A DNA stretch of 64,000 nt from Streptomyces sp. CB02366. Its GTDB lineage: Bacteria; Actinomycetota; Actinomycetes; Streptomycetales; Streptomycetaceae. Of the stretch, positions 27,221 to 36,492 are shown in pieces. A program made the translations under genes and the position numbers. Location of the stretch: NCBI RefSeq assembly GCF_001905905.1, contig NZ_LIVT01000003.1:186001-250000 (forward strand), given 5' to 3'. Below the pieces are notes generated by a model. The model searched no databases. It was not told the DNA's origin and was given only the letters and a program-made list of their open reading frames with translations. Numbering within the stretch: the first letter of the stretch is position 1; each line of letters opens with the position of its first letter.

Positions 27221-28255
27221 TCAGGAGGGATGGACGAGCAGGGTGCGGGGGCCCCGGGTGAGCAGGCCGCCCGCCGCCGGTCGGAAGCCGTCGGCCCACC
27301 GGATGCCGGGCATCGCCGTCAGCAGGGCGCGCAGGCCGTGTTCGGCCTCCAGTCGGCCGAGACGGGTGGCGGGGCAGTTCGCCGGGCCGGTGAGCAGGGT
27401 GTCGGCGTCGGCGCGCAGCGGGTCGAACCGGTCGGGCGCGCCGAACCGGGCCGGGTCGCGGCCCGCCGCGCCGATGAGGCAGGCGACGGGCGCGTCCGCG
27501 GGGAGCGTGCCGCCGCTGACGGCCACCTCCGTGCGGGTGCGGCGCAGCACGATCTGGACCGGCGGATCACGGCGCAGGGTCTCGGCCCAGGCCCGCCCGA
27601 GCAGCGTCCCTGCGCCGTGCCCGAGCGGCTCGCCGGCTGTCGCCGCGGCCCGCAGGTCGGGGTCGTCCAGCATGTTCGCGAGGAACGAGGCGAGGGCGTG
27701 CTCACGCAGGGCGGTCGAGCCGGCGCAGTCGTCGGCCCCGCCGCCGGGCCCCCGGCGGGGCCCGCCCCGCAGCCGGCCGTTCAGCCCCGGGTAGGAGTGC
27801 CCGGCCGCCGCGGCGGCGGCGCCGGTGGGCAGCCAGCGGCAGAAGTCGGCGACCAGGTCGGCCCGGTCGCGTCCGGCGATCCGGCGGGCCAGGACGTACG
27901 CGGTCCGCTCGACGGTCGGTTCGAGGGCGCGGTACGGCACGGCGGGCGGGGCGCAGGCCGGGCCGCCCCGGCAGAGGCCGAGCGGCACGGGGGCCGGACC
28001 GCGCGGGGCCCCGTCGTGCGGATAGCCGGTGAACCGGGGGTCGGTGAGGGCCAGGGCCACGTCCGCGTACCGGCTCAACAGCCAGGCGCGGAGGACCGGG
28101 TCGTAGCCGAGGGGGTACTCGGTGCGCAGCAGGCGGTAGAGGCGCAGCCGGTACGGGTCCGTCGTGGCCCCCGGGGCGAGGAGTCCGGGCTGCCCGCCCG
28201 CGATCCGGTGCGGGCGGCGGGCGTCGGGCAGGGCGTCGGGGCGGTCGACCGGCAT
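27221..28255 (-). CDS. Cytochrome P450-like protein, probably degenerate
   Basis: A 344-residue P450-related protein, about 50-60 residues shorter than bacterial P450s. The K-helix ExxR is present as AETLRRDPP, and a heme-Cys region survives as LLTGPANCPATRLGRLEAEH. However, the usual FGxGxHxCxG consensus is badly eroded and no AGxxT I-helix oxygen-activation motif can be found; the region around residues 170-200 is Gly/Arg-rich. It may be catalytically dead, a specialised scaffold or a decaying gene. It converges on treY with a 90-base gap. Confidence 0.65.
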   Translation of the reverse strand: MPVDRPDALPDARRPHRIAGGQPGLLAPGATTDPYRLRLYRLLRTEYPLGYDPVLRAWLLSRYADVALALTDPRFTGYPHDGAPRGPAPVPLGLCRGGPACAPPAVPYRALEPTVERTAYVLARRIAGRDRADLVADFCRWLPTGAAAAAAGHSYPGLNGRLRGGPRRGPGGGADDCAGSTALREHALASFLANMLDDPDLRAAATAGEPLGHGAGTLLGRAWAETLRRDPPVQIVLRRTRTEVAVSGGTLPADAPVACLIGAAGRDPARFGAPDRFDPLRADADTLLTGPANCPATRLGRLEAEHGLRALLTAMPGIRWADGFRPAAGGLLTRGPRTLLVHPS

Positions 28256-28373
28256 CCCCAGCCCCCTGGAGTCGATGCGCCGGCGGTCGGCGCGCGTCTT
28301 CTCAGGGGACCATCGGCCGAGGCGGGCCGCAGGCGGCGGACGGCCGTTCGGGTGAGAGGCCGCGCGGCGGGGC

Positions 28374-29303
28374 TCAGGCGCGCGGAGGCGGCTGGGGCCC
28401 GGGCTGCGGGGTTCCGGCGCCGGGCCGCGGGGCCTCTGCGCCGGGCTGCGGGGCCTCGGCCGAAACGTGCGGCGGCCCGTCCGAAGCGTGCGGCGGCCGG
28501 TCCGTGGTGGGCGGCGGGGGCAGAGCGCCGGGCTGCGGTCCGCCCGGGCCGTGCGGCGGCCGGGCCGAGGAGCCCGGCAGGTGCTCCGGGCCGGGGTGGG
28601 CCCGGTCCGGACCGTGCGGCGGGGGCACTGCTCCCCGGTGCGGTCCCTGCGGGGCCCTCGGCGGCGGTTCCGGCGCCTGTCGCCCCGGCAGTCCGGGCCG
28701 CCCGTCGGCCGGGGGCCGGGGGGCGGGCGGAAGCGGCGGTTCGAGCAAGCGGTGGGCCGGGGCCGTGAGGCGGAAGCTCATGTGCCCGAAGCTCACCTGG
28801 TCCCCGTCCCGCACGGGGATGGAGCCGACGAGCCGCTGCCCGTTGACGCAGGTGCCGTTGGTGGAGCCGAGGTCGCGCAGCAGCCAGCGGCCGTTCAGCG
28901 CGTGGAGTTCGGCGTGCAGCCGGGAGACCGTCTCATGGTTGAGGCGCAGCCCGTTCGCCGGGTCGCGGCCGATGCGCAGGGGATGCGGCCCGGGCACGGG
29001 AAGCAGCAGCCTGGGGAGCCGTTCGGTCTGCCAGGCGCGGCGCAGCCGTCCGGGGAAGGCGGATATCCCGCCCACCGCCCGGACCAGCCCCTGGGACCAC
29101 CGCCCGCCGCTGTCGAGGTCGGAGGTGAGGGCCGCCAGCTCCTCCGGTCGGCGGGCGGCCAGGGCGAGTTCCATGCGGCGCATGAAGGTGTCGTGCGACA
29201 GCTTGCCCTGTGCGGCACCCTCTCTGAGCACGCCGAGGACACGGTCGCGCTGGGCGTCCGACAGCCGCGCGGGACTCATGTGGAACTCGGAGGAGGATGT
29301 CAC
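28374..29303 (-). CDS. DUF1707 and FHA domain protein
   Basis: A 309-residue cytoplasmic protein. DUF1707 (SDAQRDRVLGVLREGAAQGK, then MRRMELALAARRPEEL) occupies about residues 12-60. An FHA phosphothreonine-binding domain covers about 100-180, with LRIGRDPANGL, SRLHAEL and DLGSTNGTCVNG. The last 120 residues are Pro/Gly-rich and disordered. FHA domains usually read Ser/Thr kinase signals. GTG 29303 is chosen because the predicted -10 lies just seven bases upstream and the MTSSxEF-type N-terminus fits relatives; ATG 29279 is the alternative. Confidence 0.88.
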   Translation of the reverse strand: MTSSSEFHMSPARLSDAQRDRVLGVLREGAAQGKLSHDTFMRRMELALAARRPEELAALTSDLDSGGRWSQGLVRAVGGISAFPGRLRRAWQTERLPRLLLPVPGPHPLRIGRDPANGLRLNHETVSRLHAELHALNGRWLLRDLGSTNGTCVNGQRLVGSIPVRDGDQVSFGHMSFRLTAPAHRLLEPPLPPAPRPPADGRPGLPGRQAPEPPPRAPQGPHRGAVPPPHGPDRAHPGPEHLPGSSARPPHGPGGPQPGALPPPPTTDRPPHASDGPPHVSAEAPQPGAEAPRPGAGTPQPGPQPPPRA

Positions 29304-29662
29304 GGGGACGATTGTCGGGCCGGAGGGCCCGGAGTGTCCAGACGAGCCCGTGTTTCCTCCCCGCTGACCTGCGCGGCTCCCCGCCCGGCGCGGTCGGCGG
29401 CGCATCGACGGCCTCCTCGCCGGGACGCCCGGGCGCCGGCGGCCGGGGGCGTGGAGCACGTCCGGGCGGCGACCGGTCGCGGCGACGTGCCGACGGCCCG
29501 GTCCGTCGAGCGCGTCGGGTACGTCTTGCTTCGAGCGCGTTTTCACCATGGTTGGGGACCAGCCGCCTCGGCCCCGCCGTTTCAATCCGGTGGACGGCGG
29601 GGGCGGGGACGGCTACGGTCTCCCCCGACACCCGCTGCCGGTCGTGGAAGGAGGCGAGAGAC
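29304..29662. promoter_or_regulatory. Divergent 359-bp spacer with the FHA gene promoter
   Basis: No gene is supported here. On the minus strand TGGACA (29340-29335) and GACAAT (29316-29311) are separated by 18 bases and resemble a housekeeping promoter. The -10 ends seven bases before GTG 29303, predicting a leaderless FHA transcript. The remaining sequence toward 29662 is GC-rich without clear signals, apart from the AGGAGG site belonging to the next micro-ORF. Confidence 0.55.
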
Positions 29663-29749
29663 ATGCGCGAGGGCAACCGCACCACCCACCGCACCACTTC
29701 ACTCCCGCGTTCCCGTCCCGCCCGCCGGACGGTGTCGGACCTCGTCTGA
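29663..29749 (+). CDS. Small peptide ORF upstream of the GNAT gene
   Basis: A 28-codon ORF (ATG 29663, stop at 29747-29749) preceded by a strong AAGGAGG ribosome site with nine bases spacing. The peptide begins MREGNRTTHRTTSLPRSRP and is Arg/Thr-rich. It lies 37 bases before the GNAT start and may be a leader peptide. No family is recognised; the main support is the ribosome site, which is better than those of many real genes here. Confidence 0.35.
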   Translation: MREGNRTTHRTTSLPRSRPARRTVSDLV

Positions 29750-29786
29750 CCGGGAACGCGGCATTCCGTCCCGGAGGACACCTTCC

Positions 29787-30698
29787 ATGACCGGACTGGT
29801 CATCCGCGCGCTCACCGCGAGCGACGCCGCACTCTTCACCGCTTTCCAGGACAGCCCGCACGTGGGCCGGGCCGCCTTCGGCCACCGCTACACCTCGACC
29901 GCCGACGGCGGCGAGTACCGCCCCGCCTGGTCGTGGGTCGCCCTGCGCGGGGACACCGTGGTCGCCCGCGCCGCCTGGTGGGGCGGCCCCCAGGACACCG
30001 AGCCCGTCCTGCTCAACTGGTTCGACTTCGCGGACGGGGAGGCGGAGGCGGGCGCCGAACTCCTGCGCCGCGCCCCCTTCCACAAGGAGTACGAGCTGAT
30101 CGCGCCCGCCGGCTGGCGGGACGACCCGGCGGCGCGGGCCGCCGTCGAGGGGCGGATCTCCGCCGCGCGGGCGGCCGGACTGGAGCCGCTGGTCGAGCGC
30201 TACCAGTACCGGTGGACCCCCGGCTGCCCGCTGCCGGAGCGGACCGGGCGGCTCGTCCACCGCCCCGAGCCGGACGACGAGGTGGTCCTCGACGTGCTGC
30301 GCCGGGTGCACTCGTCCACCCTGGACGCCCACGCCCGCAAGACCATGGAGGGCCCCGGGGGTCTGGAGGCCGCGGCGCGGGAGGAGTTGGACTTCTTCCA
30401 CTGGTGTCCCTCGCCGCGGGAGTGGCTGCGGATCGCGTACACGCCGGACGGGGAGGTGGCGGGCATCCAGGTGCCCGCGCACAACCCGTCGGGCCCCTGC
30501 GTCGCCTTCATCGGGGTCGTTCCCGAGGCGCGCGGGCACGGCTACGGCTACGACCTGCTGGTGGAGTGCACGCGCTTCCTGGTCGAGGAGGGCGCCGGGT
30601 TCGTCGCGGCTGCGACGGACCGGGGCAATGTGCCGATGGCCGCCGCGTTCGCCCGTGCCGGGTACCCGGTCACCCAGGAACGGATCCATCTGGTGTGA
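29787..30698 (+). CDS. GNAT family N-acetyltransferase
   Basis: A 303-residue acetyltransferase. The acetyl-CoA-binding motif A reads GVVPEARGHGYGYDLL near residue 250, with the C-terminal strand and helix AAATDRGNVPMAAAFARAGY. The long N-terminal half probably forms a second, degenerate GNAT or substrate domain. GGAGG (29773 onward) precedes ATG 29787. The 3' end overlaps the convergent fucosidase gene by 29 bases. The acetyl acceptor is unknown. Confidence 0.83.
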   Translation: MTGLVIRALTASDAALFTAFQDSPHVGRAAFGHRYTSTADGGEYRPAWSWVALRGDTVVARAAWWGGPQDTEPVLLNWFDFADGEAEAGAELLRRAPFHKEYELIAPAGWRDDPAARAAVEGRISAARAAGLEPLVERYQYRWTPGCPLPERTGRLVHRPEPDDEVVLDVLRRVHSSTLDAHARKTMEGPGGLEAAAREELDFFHWCPSPREWLRIAYTPDGEVAGIQVPAHNPSGPCVAFIGVVPEARGHGYGYDLLVECTRFLVEEGAGFVAAATDRGNVPMAAAFARAGYPVTQERIHLV

Positions 30699-31800
30699 GC
30701 GCGCCGGCCTCCTCGGCCAGCCACTCCAGGCGGAGCCGCTGCTCGGCGGGGATCGCCGCGTCCTCGCCGCGCGGCCCCACGTTGAGCAGCACGTTCCCCC
30801 CGTCGGCCGCCGTGTCGCGGACCAGTGAGGTCAGCGCCGGCCGGTCGATGAAGGCGTCCGGGCCGGAGTTGCGGTTGTAGCCGAAACTGTGGTCGACGCC
30901 CCGGGTGATCTCGTACGGGTCGGAGCCCTCGTAGCGGGCGTACTCCGGGGTGCGGAAGTCGAAGACCGGCGGTGTGCGCGGGACGAAGCCCTCGCCCCGC
31001 GCCACCGTCCGGCGGTCCCACCGGTTGTACAGCGCCTTCGCGCCCGGTAGCCGCAGCCCCCGCCAGTGCGGTGCGTAGGGCAGCAGGCGGTCGTTGACGA
31101 CGCCGTGCGGGACGGTGAAGCGGTAGAAGTCGACGAGCGAGCGGATCTCGGTGGCGGAGGCGGGCCAGGCGATGTCGTTCCAGAGGATGTCGGGGCGGTA
31201 GCGGCGGATCAGCTCCCGCATCTGCGCGTCGGCGTAGGCGGGGTAGCGTCCGCGCGGGACGGCGGAGAACATGTCGGCCGCCGTGCCGATGGGCCGGTCG
31301 TCGAAGGTCCAGTCGAGTCCGCCGGAGTAGTAGACGCCGAAGCGCAGCCCCTCGGCCCGTACGGCCTCGGCGAACTCGCCGACCACGTCCCGGGCGGTGT
31401 GCCAGCCGGCGCGGTGCGGGTTCTTCGTCCCGGAGGGCCAGAGGCAGAAGCCGTCGTGGTGCTTGGTGACGAGGACCGCGTACCCGGCCCCCGCCTCCCG
31501 GAAGCTCCGCGCCCACGCGGCCGGATCCCAGGAGGCGAGCCCGTCCTCGAAGTCGCGGCCGAAGTCGGTGTAGGGGCGCTTCCCGTAGGTGGCGCGGTGG
31601 TGGGCGGCGACCGGGGAGCCGGGGAAGCGGAGCGCGTTCTCGTACCACTCCGCGTACGGGGTCCAGCCCAGCGGCGCGCGCCTGGCCGCCGCCGGGAGTT
31701 CGGCGGCGGGGACGTGGGGCGGGGCCCAGCCGGGGACGGAGGCGGGTGTCCAGTGAACGAAGATCCCCAGCCGGGCCCGGGACCACCATGAAGCGACCAT
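30670..31800 (-). CDS. Alpha-L-fucosidase (GH29 family)
   Basis: A 376-residue glycoside hydrolase. GH29 features are RLGIFVHWTPASVPGW near the N-terminus, VLVTKHHDGFCLWPS near residue 105, GVYYSGGLDW, and DILWNDIAWP, which holds the candidate nucleophile Asp. GNVLLNVGPRGED near residue 340 is also typical. There is no signal peptide, so it acts inside the cell on imported fucosides. It starts 15 bases behind the beta-glucosidase gene and is probably co-transcribed with it. The 3' end overlaps the GNAT gene tail by 29 bases. Confidence 0.88.
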   Translation of the reverse strand: MVASWWSRARLGIFVHWTPASVPGWAPPHVPAAELPAAARRAPLGWTPYAEWYENALRFPGSPVAAHHRATYGKRPYTDFGRDFEDGLASWDPAAWARSFREAGAGYAVLVTKHHDGFCLWPSGTKNPHRAGWHTARDVVGEFAEAVRAEGLRFGVYYSGGLDWTFDDRPIGTAADMFSAVPRGRYPAYADAQMRELIRRYRPDILWNDIAWPASATEIRSLVDFYRFTVPHGVVNDRLLPYAPHWRGLRLPGAKALYNRWDRRTVARGEGFVPRTPPVFDFRTPEYARYEGSDPYEITRGVDHSFGYNRNSGPDAFIDRPALTSLVRDTAADGGNVLLNVGPRGEDAAIPAEQRLRLEWLAEEAGALTPDGSVPG

Positions 31801-31815
31801 GGCGGGAAGTATCGA

Positions 31816-33210
31816 TCACTCGGCGGGCATCGCGTAAGCCCTTTCGGCCGCCGGATCCGCCTGCCGCGTCTTCTGCGCGCGGATCAGGTCGCGGTACCAG
31901 GCGTACGACCGCTTGGGCGTGCGGGTCAGCGTCTCGTAGTCGATGTGGACCAGGCCGAACCGCTGGGACGCGCCCTCCGTCCACTCGATGTTGTCGGTGA
32001 GGGACCAGGTGAAGTAGCCGCGGACGTCCACCCCGGCGTCCATCGCCGCGCGCAGGGCGGTGAGGTGGCTCTCCAGGTAGGCGATGCGGCGGTCGTCGGC
32101 GTGGGGTTCCTCCAGGGCGCAGCCGTTCTCGGTGATGTAGAGCGGCGGGAGGCGGTCGCCGTAGCGGGTGTGCAGCGTGCTGACGATCTCGGTGAGCCCT
32201 TCGGGGACCACGGGCCAGCCGAAGCCGGTCTTCTCGTACCCCTCGATCTCCCGTATGCCGAAGGGGAGTCCGGCGGGCATCGTGTAGCCGGAGAAGGTCT
32301 CCAGGGCCTCCGGGCGGGGCGCTCCGACGAGGGTGGGGTTGTAGTAGTTGACGCCGTACCAGTCGAGCGGGGTGGAGATGACCTTCAGGTCGTCCGCCAC
32401 CGGGCCCGGCATCAGGGCGGCCAGGTCCTCGTCCGGGTAGCGGCCGGTGAGGACGGGGTCCGCGAAGAGCCAGTTGGTGAGCGTGTCGTACAGCTCGGCG
32501 CCGAGGCGGTCCTCGTCGGTGTCGCCGGCCGTCCAGACGGGGGCGTGCGAGAGGGCGGCGCCGATGTTGTCCGCGCCCGCCGCGCGCAGGGCGCGGACGG
32601 CGAGGCCGTGGGCGAGGAGCTGGTGGTGGGCGGCGGGCAGGGCGTCGAAGAGGAGGGCGCGGCCGGGGGCGTGCTCGCCGAGCGCGTAACCGAGCAGGGT
32701 GACCTCGGCGGGCTCGTTGACGGTGATCCACATCGGAACCCGGTCGGCGAGGCGTTCGGCGACGATGCCGGCGTACTCGGCGAAGCGGTAGGCGGTGTCC
32801 CGGTCGAGCCAGCCGCCGGCCTGCTCCAGCGGGAGGGGGGTGTCCCAGTGGTAGAGGGTCGGGGCGGGGGTGATGCCGTGGGCGCACAGTTCGTCGACGA
32901 GCCGGTCGTAGAAGTCGAGCCCGTCGGCGTTGACGGCTCCGCTGCCGCCGGGCACCACGCGGGGCCAGCTGACGGAGAACCGGAAGGCGTCGGCGCCGAG
33001 TCCGGCGAGCAGGGCGACGTCCTCGCGGTAGCGGGCGTGGAAGCCGGTGCCCCGGGTGGTGTCGGCGCCGTCCTTGATCCGGCCCGGCTGGGCGGCGAAG
33101 GCGTCCCATCCGGAGGGGCCCTTGCCGTCCGCGTCCACCGCCCCCTCGGTCTGGAAGGCGGAGGCGGAGGCTCCCCAGAGGAAGCCGGGCGGGAAGATCG
33201 GCAGGGTCAT
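31816..33210 (-). CDS. Beta-glucosidase, GH1 family
   Basis: A 464-residue intracellular GH1 enzyme. FLWGASASAFQTEG opens the barrel, the acid/base Glu is in ITVNEPAE and the nucleophile Glu in LYITENGCA. The GYFTWSLTDNIEW segment near the C-terminus is characteristic. ATG 33210 follows GGAGG with five bases spacing. It is first in a two-gene minus-strand unit with the fucosidase and divergent from treZ. Likely substrates are imported cello-oligosaccharides or other beta-glycosides. Confidence 0.92.
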   Translation of the reverse strand: MTLPIFPPGFLWGASASAFQTEGAVDADGKGPSGWDAFAAQPGRIKDGADTTRGTGFHARYREDVALLAGLGADAFRFSVSWPRVVPGGSGAVNADGLDFYDRLVDELCAHGITPAPTLYHWDTPLPLEQAGGWLDRDTAYRFAEYAGIVAERLADRVPMWITVNEPAEVTLLGYALGEHAPGRALLFDALPAAHHQLLAHGLAVRALRAAGADNIGAALSHAPVWTAGDTDEDRLGAELYDTLTNWLFADPVLTGRYPDEDLAALMPGPVADDLKVISTPLDWYGVNYYNPTLVGAPRPEALETFSGYTMPAGLPFGIREIEGYEKTGFGWPVVPEGLTEIVSTLHTRYGDRLPPLYITENGCALEEPHADDRRIAYLESHLTALRAAMDAGVDVRGYFTWSLTDNIEWTEGASQRFGLVHIDYETLTRTPKRSYAWYRDLIRAQKTRQADPAAERAYAMPAE

Positions 33211-33405
33211 CGCGGCCTCCAGCAGCCGTACGTAGGGGCGGAACCAGGACGTGTGAACAGAACCTGTATGAGCGGGAACCTCGCCGGGCAATGATCAGGA
33301 CCAGACCTTAATGGCCGGTGGCGGGCGGGAACAGGGTCCGTCGCGTGGATCGTGGAGCCCGTTCCCGGGCCGCCGCGCGCCCCGGCCGGCGACGAGGAGT
33401 GGTGG

Positions 33406-35166
33406 ATGCAGTTCGAGGTGTGGGCCCCCGAGGCGGACGCGGTCGTGCTGGAGGCGGCGGACGTCCGGTCCCCGATGGAGCGCGATCCGGGGCGCGAGGG
33501 GTGGTGGACGGCCGAGGCGGAGTGCTCGGACGGGGACCGGTACGGCTTCCGGGTGGACGACGGGCCGCTGCTGCCGGACCCCCGCTCACGGCGTCAGCCG
33601 GACGGTCCCGACGGGCCGAGCGCGGTCGTCGACCCCGAGGCGTACGCCTGGCGCAACCCGTGGAAGGGGCGGCGGCTGAACCGTGCCGTGCTGTACGAGC
33701 TGCACGTGGGGACGTACACACCGGAGGGCACCTTCGACGCGGCGGCGGACCGGCTGGGCCATCTGGCCGAACTGGGCGTCACCCATGTGTCGCTGATGCC
33801 CGTCTGCCCGTTCCCGGGCGTCAACGGCTGGGGGTACGAAGGCGTCTCGCTGTGGGCGGTGCACGAGCCGTACGGCGGTCCCGAGGGGCTGAAGCGCTTC
33901 GTGGACACGGCGCACGGGCTGGGGCTCGGGGTGGTCCTGGACGTCGTCCACAACCACCTGGGCCCCTCCGGCAACCACCTGCCCGCCTTCGGCCCGTACT
34001 TCACCGACACCCACCACACCCCGTGGGGGGCGGCGGTCAACCTGGACGCGCCCGGTTCCGACGAGGTGCGGGCGTTCCTGCTGGGCAGCGCGCTGGCCTG
34101 GCTGCGCGACTACCGGCTCGACGGGCTGCGCCTGGACGCGGTGCACGCGCTGGCCGACACCCGGGCGCTCACCTTCCTGGAGGAGCTGTCGGCGGCGGTG
34201 GACGCGCTGGCCGTCGAGGTGGGCAGGCCGCTCGGGCTGATCGCCGAGTCCGACCTGTGCGACCCGCGCACCACGACGCCGCGCGCGGCGGGCGGCCTCG
34301 GGCTGCACGCCCAGTGGAACGACGACTTCCACCACGCGCTGCACACCGCGCTCACCGGGGAGTCCCAGGGCTACTACGCCGACTTCGCCCGCGCTCCGCT
34401 CGCCGCCCTCGCCAAGACGGTGACGTCGGCGTTCTTCCACGACGGGACCTTCTCCAGCTTCCGGGGCCGCACCCACGGCCGCCCGGTGGACGTGTCCCGC
34501 ACCCCGGCGCACCGCTTCGTCGGGTACGCGCAGACGCACGACCAGATCGGCAACCGGGCGCTGGGCGACCGGCTGGCCTCCGCCCTCTCCCCCGGTCTCC
34601 GGGCGTGCGCCGCCGCCCTCGTGCTGACCGGGCCGTTCACCCCGATGCTGTTCATGGGCGAGGAGTGGGGGGCGCGCACCCCCTGGCAGTTCTTCACCGA
34701 TCACACGGACCCGGAGCTGGCCGAGGCCGTGCGCAACGGCAGGCGGCGGGAGTTCGGGGCGCACGGCTGGGCGGAGGAGGAGATCCCCGACCCGCAGGAC
34801 CCCGCGACCCGGGACCGCTCCTGCCTCGACTGGGCCGAACCGGAGCGCGAACCGCACGCCAGGCTGCTCGCCTGGTACCGCCGACTGATCGCGCTGCGCC
34901 GCGCGCTGCCCGATCTGCACGACCCCGACCTGGCGTCGGTGAAGACCGCGTTCGACGAGGACGCCCGGTGGTTCGCGTACCGCCGGGGGGACCTGCGGGT
35001 CGTGGTGAACCTGGCGGACCGTCCGGCCGCGATCCCGCTGGGCCTGGGCCGCCAGCGCCGCTCCGGGGGCCGGGTGCTGGCGTCCTGGGAGCCGGTGGAG
35101 GCGCCGGGGCCGGACGGGGTGCTGCGCCTGCCGGCGGAGTCGTGCGTGGTGCTGGCGGACGACTGA
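33406..35166 (+). CDS. treZ: Malto-oligosyltrehalose trehalohydrolase
   Basis: A 586-residue GH13 enzyme that releases trehalose from maltooligosyl trehalose made by TreY. The N-terminus MQFEVWAPEADAVVLE matches TreZ. Catalytic regions are DVVHNHLG, DGLRLDAVHALAD, LIAESDLCDPR and YAQTHDQIGNRA, followed by LFMGEEWGA. ATG 33406 is chosen since GAGGAG (33394-33399) is well placed; an in-frame ATG at 33352 lacks a ribosome site. It is unlinked to treY by about 6 kb but on the same strand. Confidence 0.95.
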   Translation: MQFEVWAPEADAVVLEAADVRSPMERDPGREGWWTAEAECSDGDRYGFRVDDGPLLPDPRSRRQPDGPDGPSAVVDPEAYAWRNPWKGRRLNRAVLYELHVGTYTPEGTFDAAADRLGHLAELGVTHVSLMPVCPFPGVNGWGYEGVSLWAVHEPYGGPEGLKRFVDTAHGLGLGVVLDVVHNHLGPSGNHLPAFGPYFTDTHHTPWGAAVNLDAPGSDEVRAFLLGSALAWLRDYRLDGLRLDAVHALADTRALTFLEELSAAVDALAVEVGRPLGLIAESDLCDPRTTTPRAAGGLGLHAQWNDDFHHALHTALTGESQGYYADFARAPLAALAKTVTSAFFHDGTFSSFRGRTHGRPVDVSRTPAHRFVGYAQTHDQIGNRALGDRLASALSPGLRACAAALVLTGPFTPMLFMGEEWGARTPWQFFTDHTDPELAEAVRNGRRREFGAHGWAEEEIPDPQDPATRDRSCLDWAEPEREPHARLLAWYRRLIALRRALPDLHDPDLASVKTAFDEDARWFAYRRGDLRVVVNLADRPAAIPLGLGRQRRSGGRVLASWEPVEAPGPDGVLRLPAESCVVLADD

Positions 35167-35302
35167 CCCGGGCCGTCCCGCGGACGAACGGCCTTCGCGC
35201 GGGGGCCGGGGGCGGGGGCCGGGGCGAGGTCCGGCGGCGGGGCGCGGTCGGCGGGGGGGCGGTCGGCGGCGCAACCGTCCGCGTCCCCCCACCGCCGGAC
35301 TC

Positions 35303-36448
35303 CTACTCCACGACGGCCAGTTCGCGGGAGGTGGTGTTGAGCCGCCGCCCGCCGTCCTCGGTGACGGCCACGATGTCCTCGATGCGGACGCCGAAGCGGC
35401 CGGGGAGGTAGACGCCCGGCTCCACGGAGAAGCACATGCCGGGGACGAGCGGCTGCTCCTCCCCCTCGATCATGTAGGGCGGTTCGTGGGTGGTGACGCC
35501 GATGCCGTGGCCGGTGCGGTGGATGAACCGGTCGCCGTAGCCGAACTCGGTGATCACCGCGCGGGCGGCCCGGTCGATCTCCTGGCACGCGACGCCGGGC
35601 CGGACCGCCGCGCAGCCCGCCGCCTGGGCCTCGCGGACGATGTCGTGGACCCGCTGCTCCTCGGCGGTGGGCTCCCCGACGTGGACCGTACGGGAGGTGT
35701 CGGAGCCGTAGCCGTGCTTGAGGCCGCCGAAGTCGAGGACGACCATGTCGCCGCGCTCGATGGTGCGTGTCCCGGCCTCGTGGTGCGGGTTGGCCCCGTT
35801 GGGGCCGGAGCCGACGACGGTGAAGTCCACCTGGGAGTGGCCGTGCTCCCGCAGCAGCGCGGCGAGGTCGGTGGCCACGTCGGCCTCCCGGCGGCCGGAG
35901 AAGCGCACCTTGAGGATCTCCTCGTACGTGGCGTCGGCGGCGGCCCCGGCGGCGGCGAGCCGTTCCAGCTCGGCGGCGTCCTTCACCGCGCGGAGCATCG
36001 GCAGCGCCTCGGTGAGCGCCGTGTACGAGGTGCCCGGCAACTCCCGCTGGAGGCCCAGCAGGTGCATGGCCCAGGCGTTGTCGCTGACGCCGAAGCGGCC
36101 CTCGGCGTCCAGCAGGGGCGCGGTCACCGTGTACGGGTCCGTGCCGTCTCTCCAGTCCCGCAGGGTGAGGGCGGGGGCGCCGGTGGCGGCTGCCGCGTCG
36201 GGGGCCTCCAGGGTCGGGACCACCAGCACGGGGTCGTGGCCGGCCCGCAGGACGAGGAGGGTGAGGCGTTCGGTGCTGACGGGGCGGTAGCCCGTGAGGT
36301 GGACGAGGTCGGGTCCGGGCGCGACGATCACCCCGGCGAGCCCGGCCTCGGCGGCGGACTCGGCGGCGCGCGCCATCCGGGCGCGGTAGTCGTCGGCGGT
36401 GAAGGGCTGCGGGGCGGAGTGCTCGGCGGACGGGCCGGGGCTGGGCAT
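35303..36448 (-). CDS. Xaa-Pro aminopeptidase family (M24B) protein
   Basis: A 381-residue pita-bread metallopeptidase. The N-terminal creatinase-like domain covers about residues 20-150. The M24 domain shows metal ligands in VLDFGG and SDTSRTV (two Asp), HRTGHGIG (His), FSVEPGVY (Glu) and VRIEDIV (Glu), so the dinuclear metal site is complete. It probably cleaves N-terminal residues ahead of proline in peptides. AGGAGG lies four bases before ATG 36448. Confidence 0.9.
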   Translation of the reverse strand: MPSPGPSAEHSAPQPFTADDYRARMARAAESAAEAGLAGVIVAPGPDLVHLTGYRPVSTERLTLLVLRAGHDPVLVVPTLEAPDAAAATGAPALTLRDWRDGTDPYTVTAPLLDAEGRFGVSDNAWAMHLLGLQRELPGTSYTALTEALPMLRAVKDAAELERLAAAGAAADATYEEILKVRFSGRREADVATDLAALLREHGHSQVDFTVVGSGPNGANPHHEAGTRTIERGDMVVLDFGGLKHGYGSDTSRTVHVGEPTAEEQRVHDIVREAQAAGCAAVRPGVACQEIDRAARAVITEFGYGDRFIHRTGHGIGVTTHEPPYMIEGEEQPLVPGMCFSVEPGVYLPGRFGVRIEDIVAVTEDGGRRLNTTSRELAVVE

Positions 36449-36492
36449 GGGGCCTCCTGATGGTGCGACACGGCACCCGGTATCCTGCCCGA

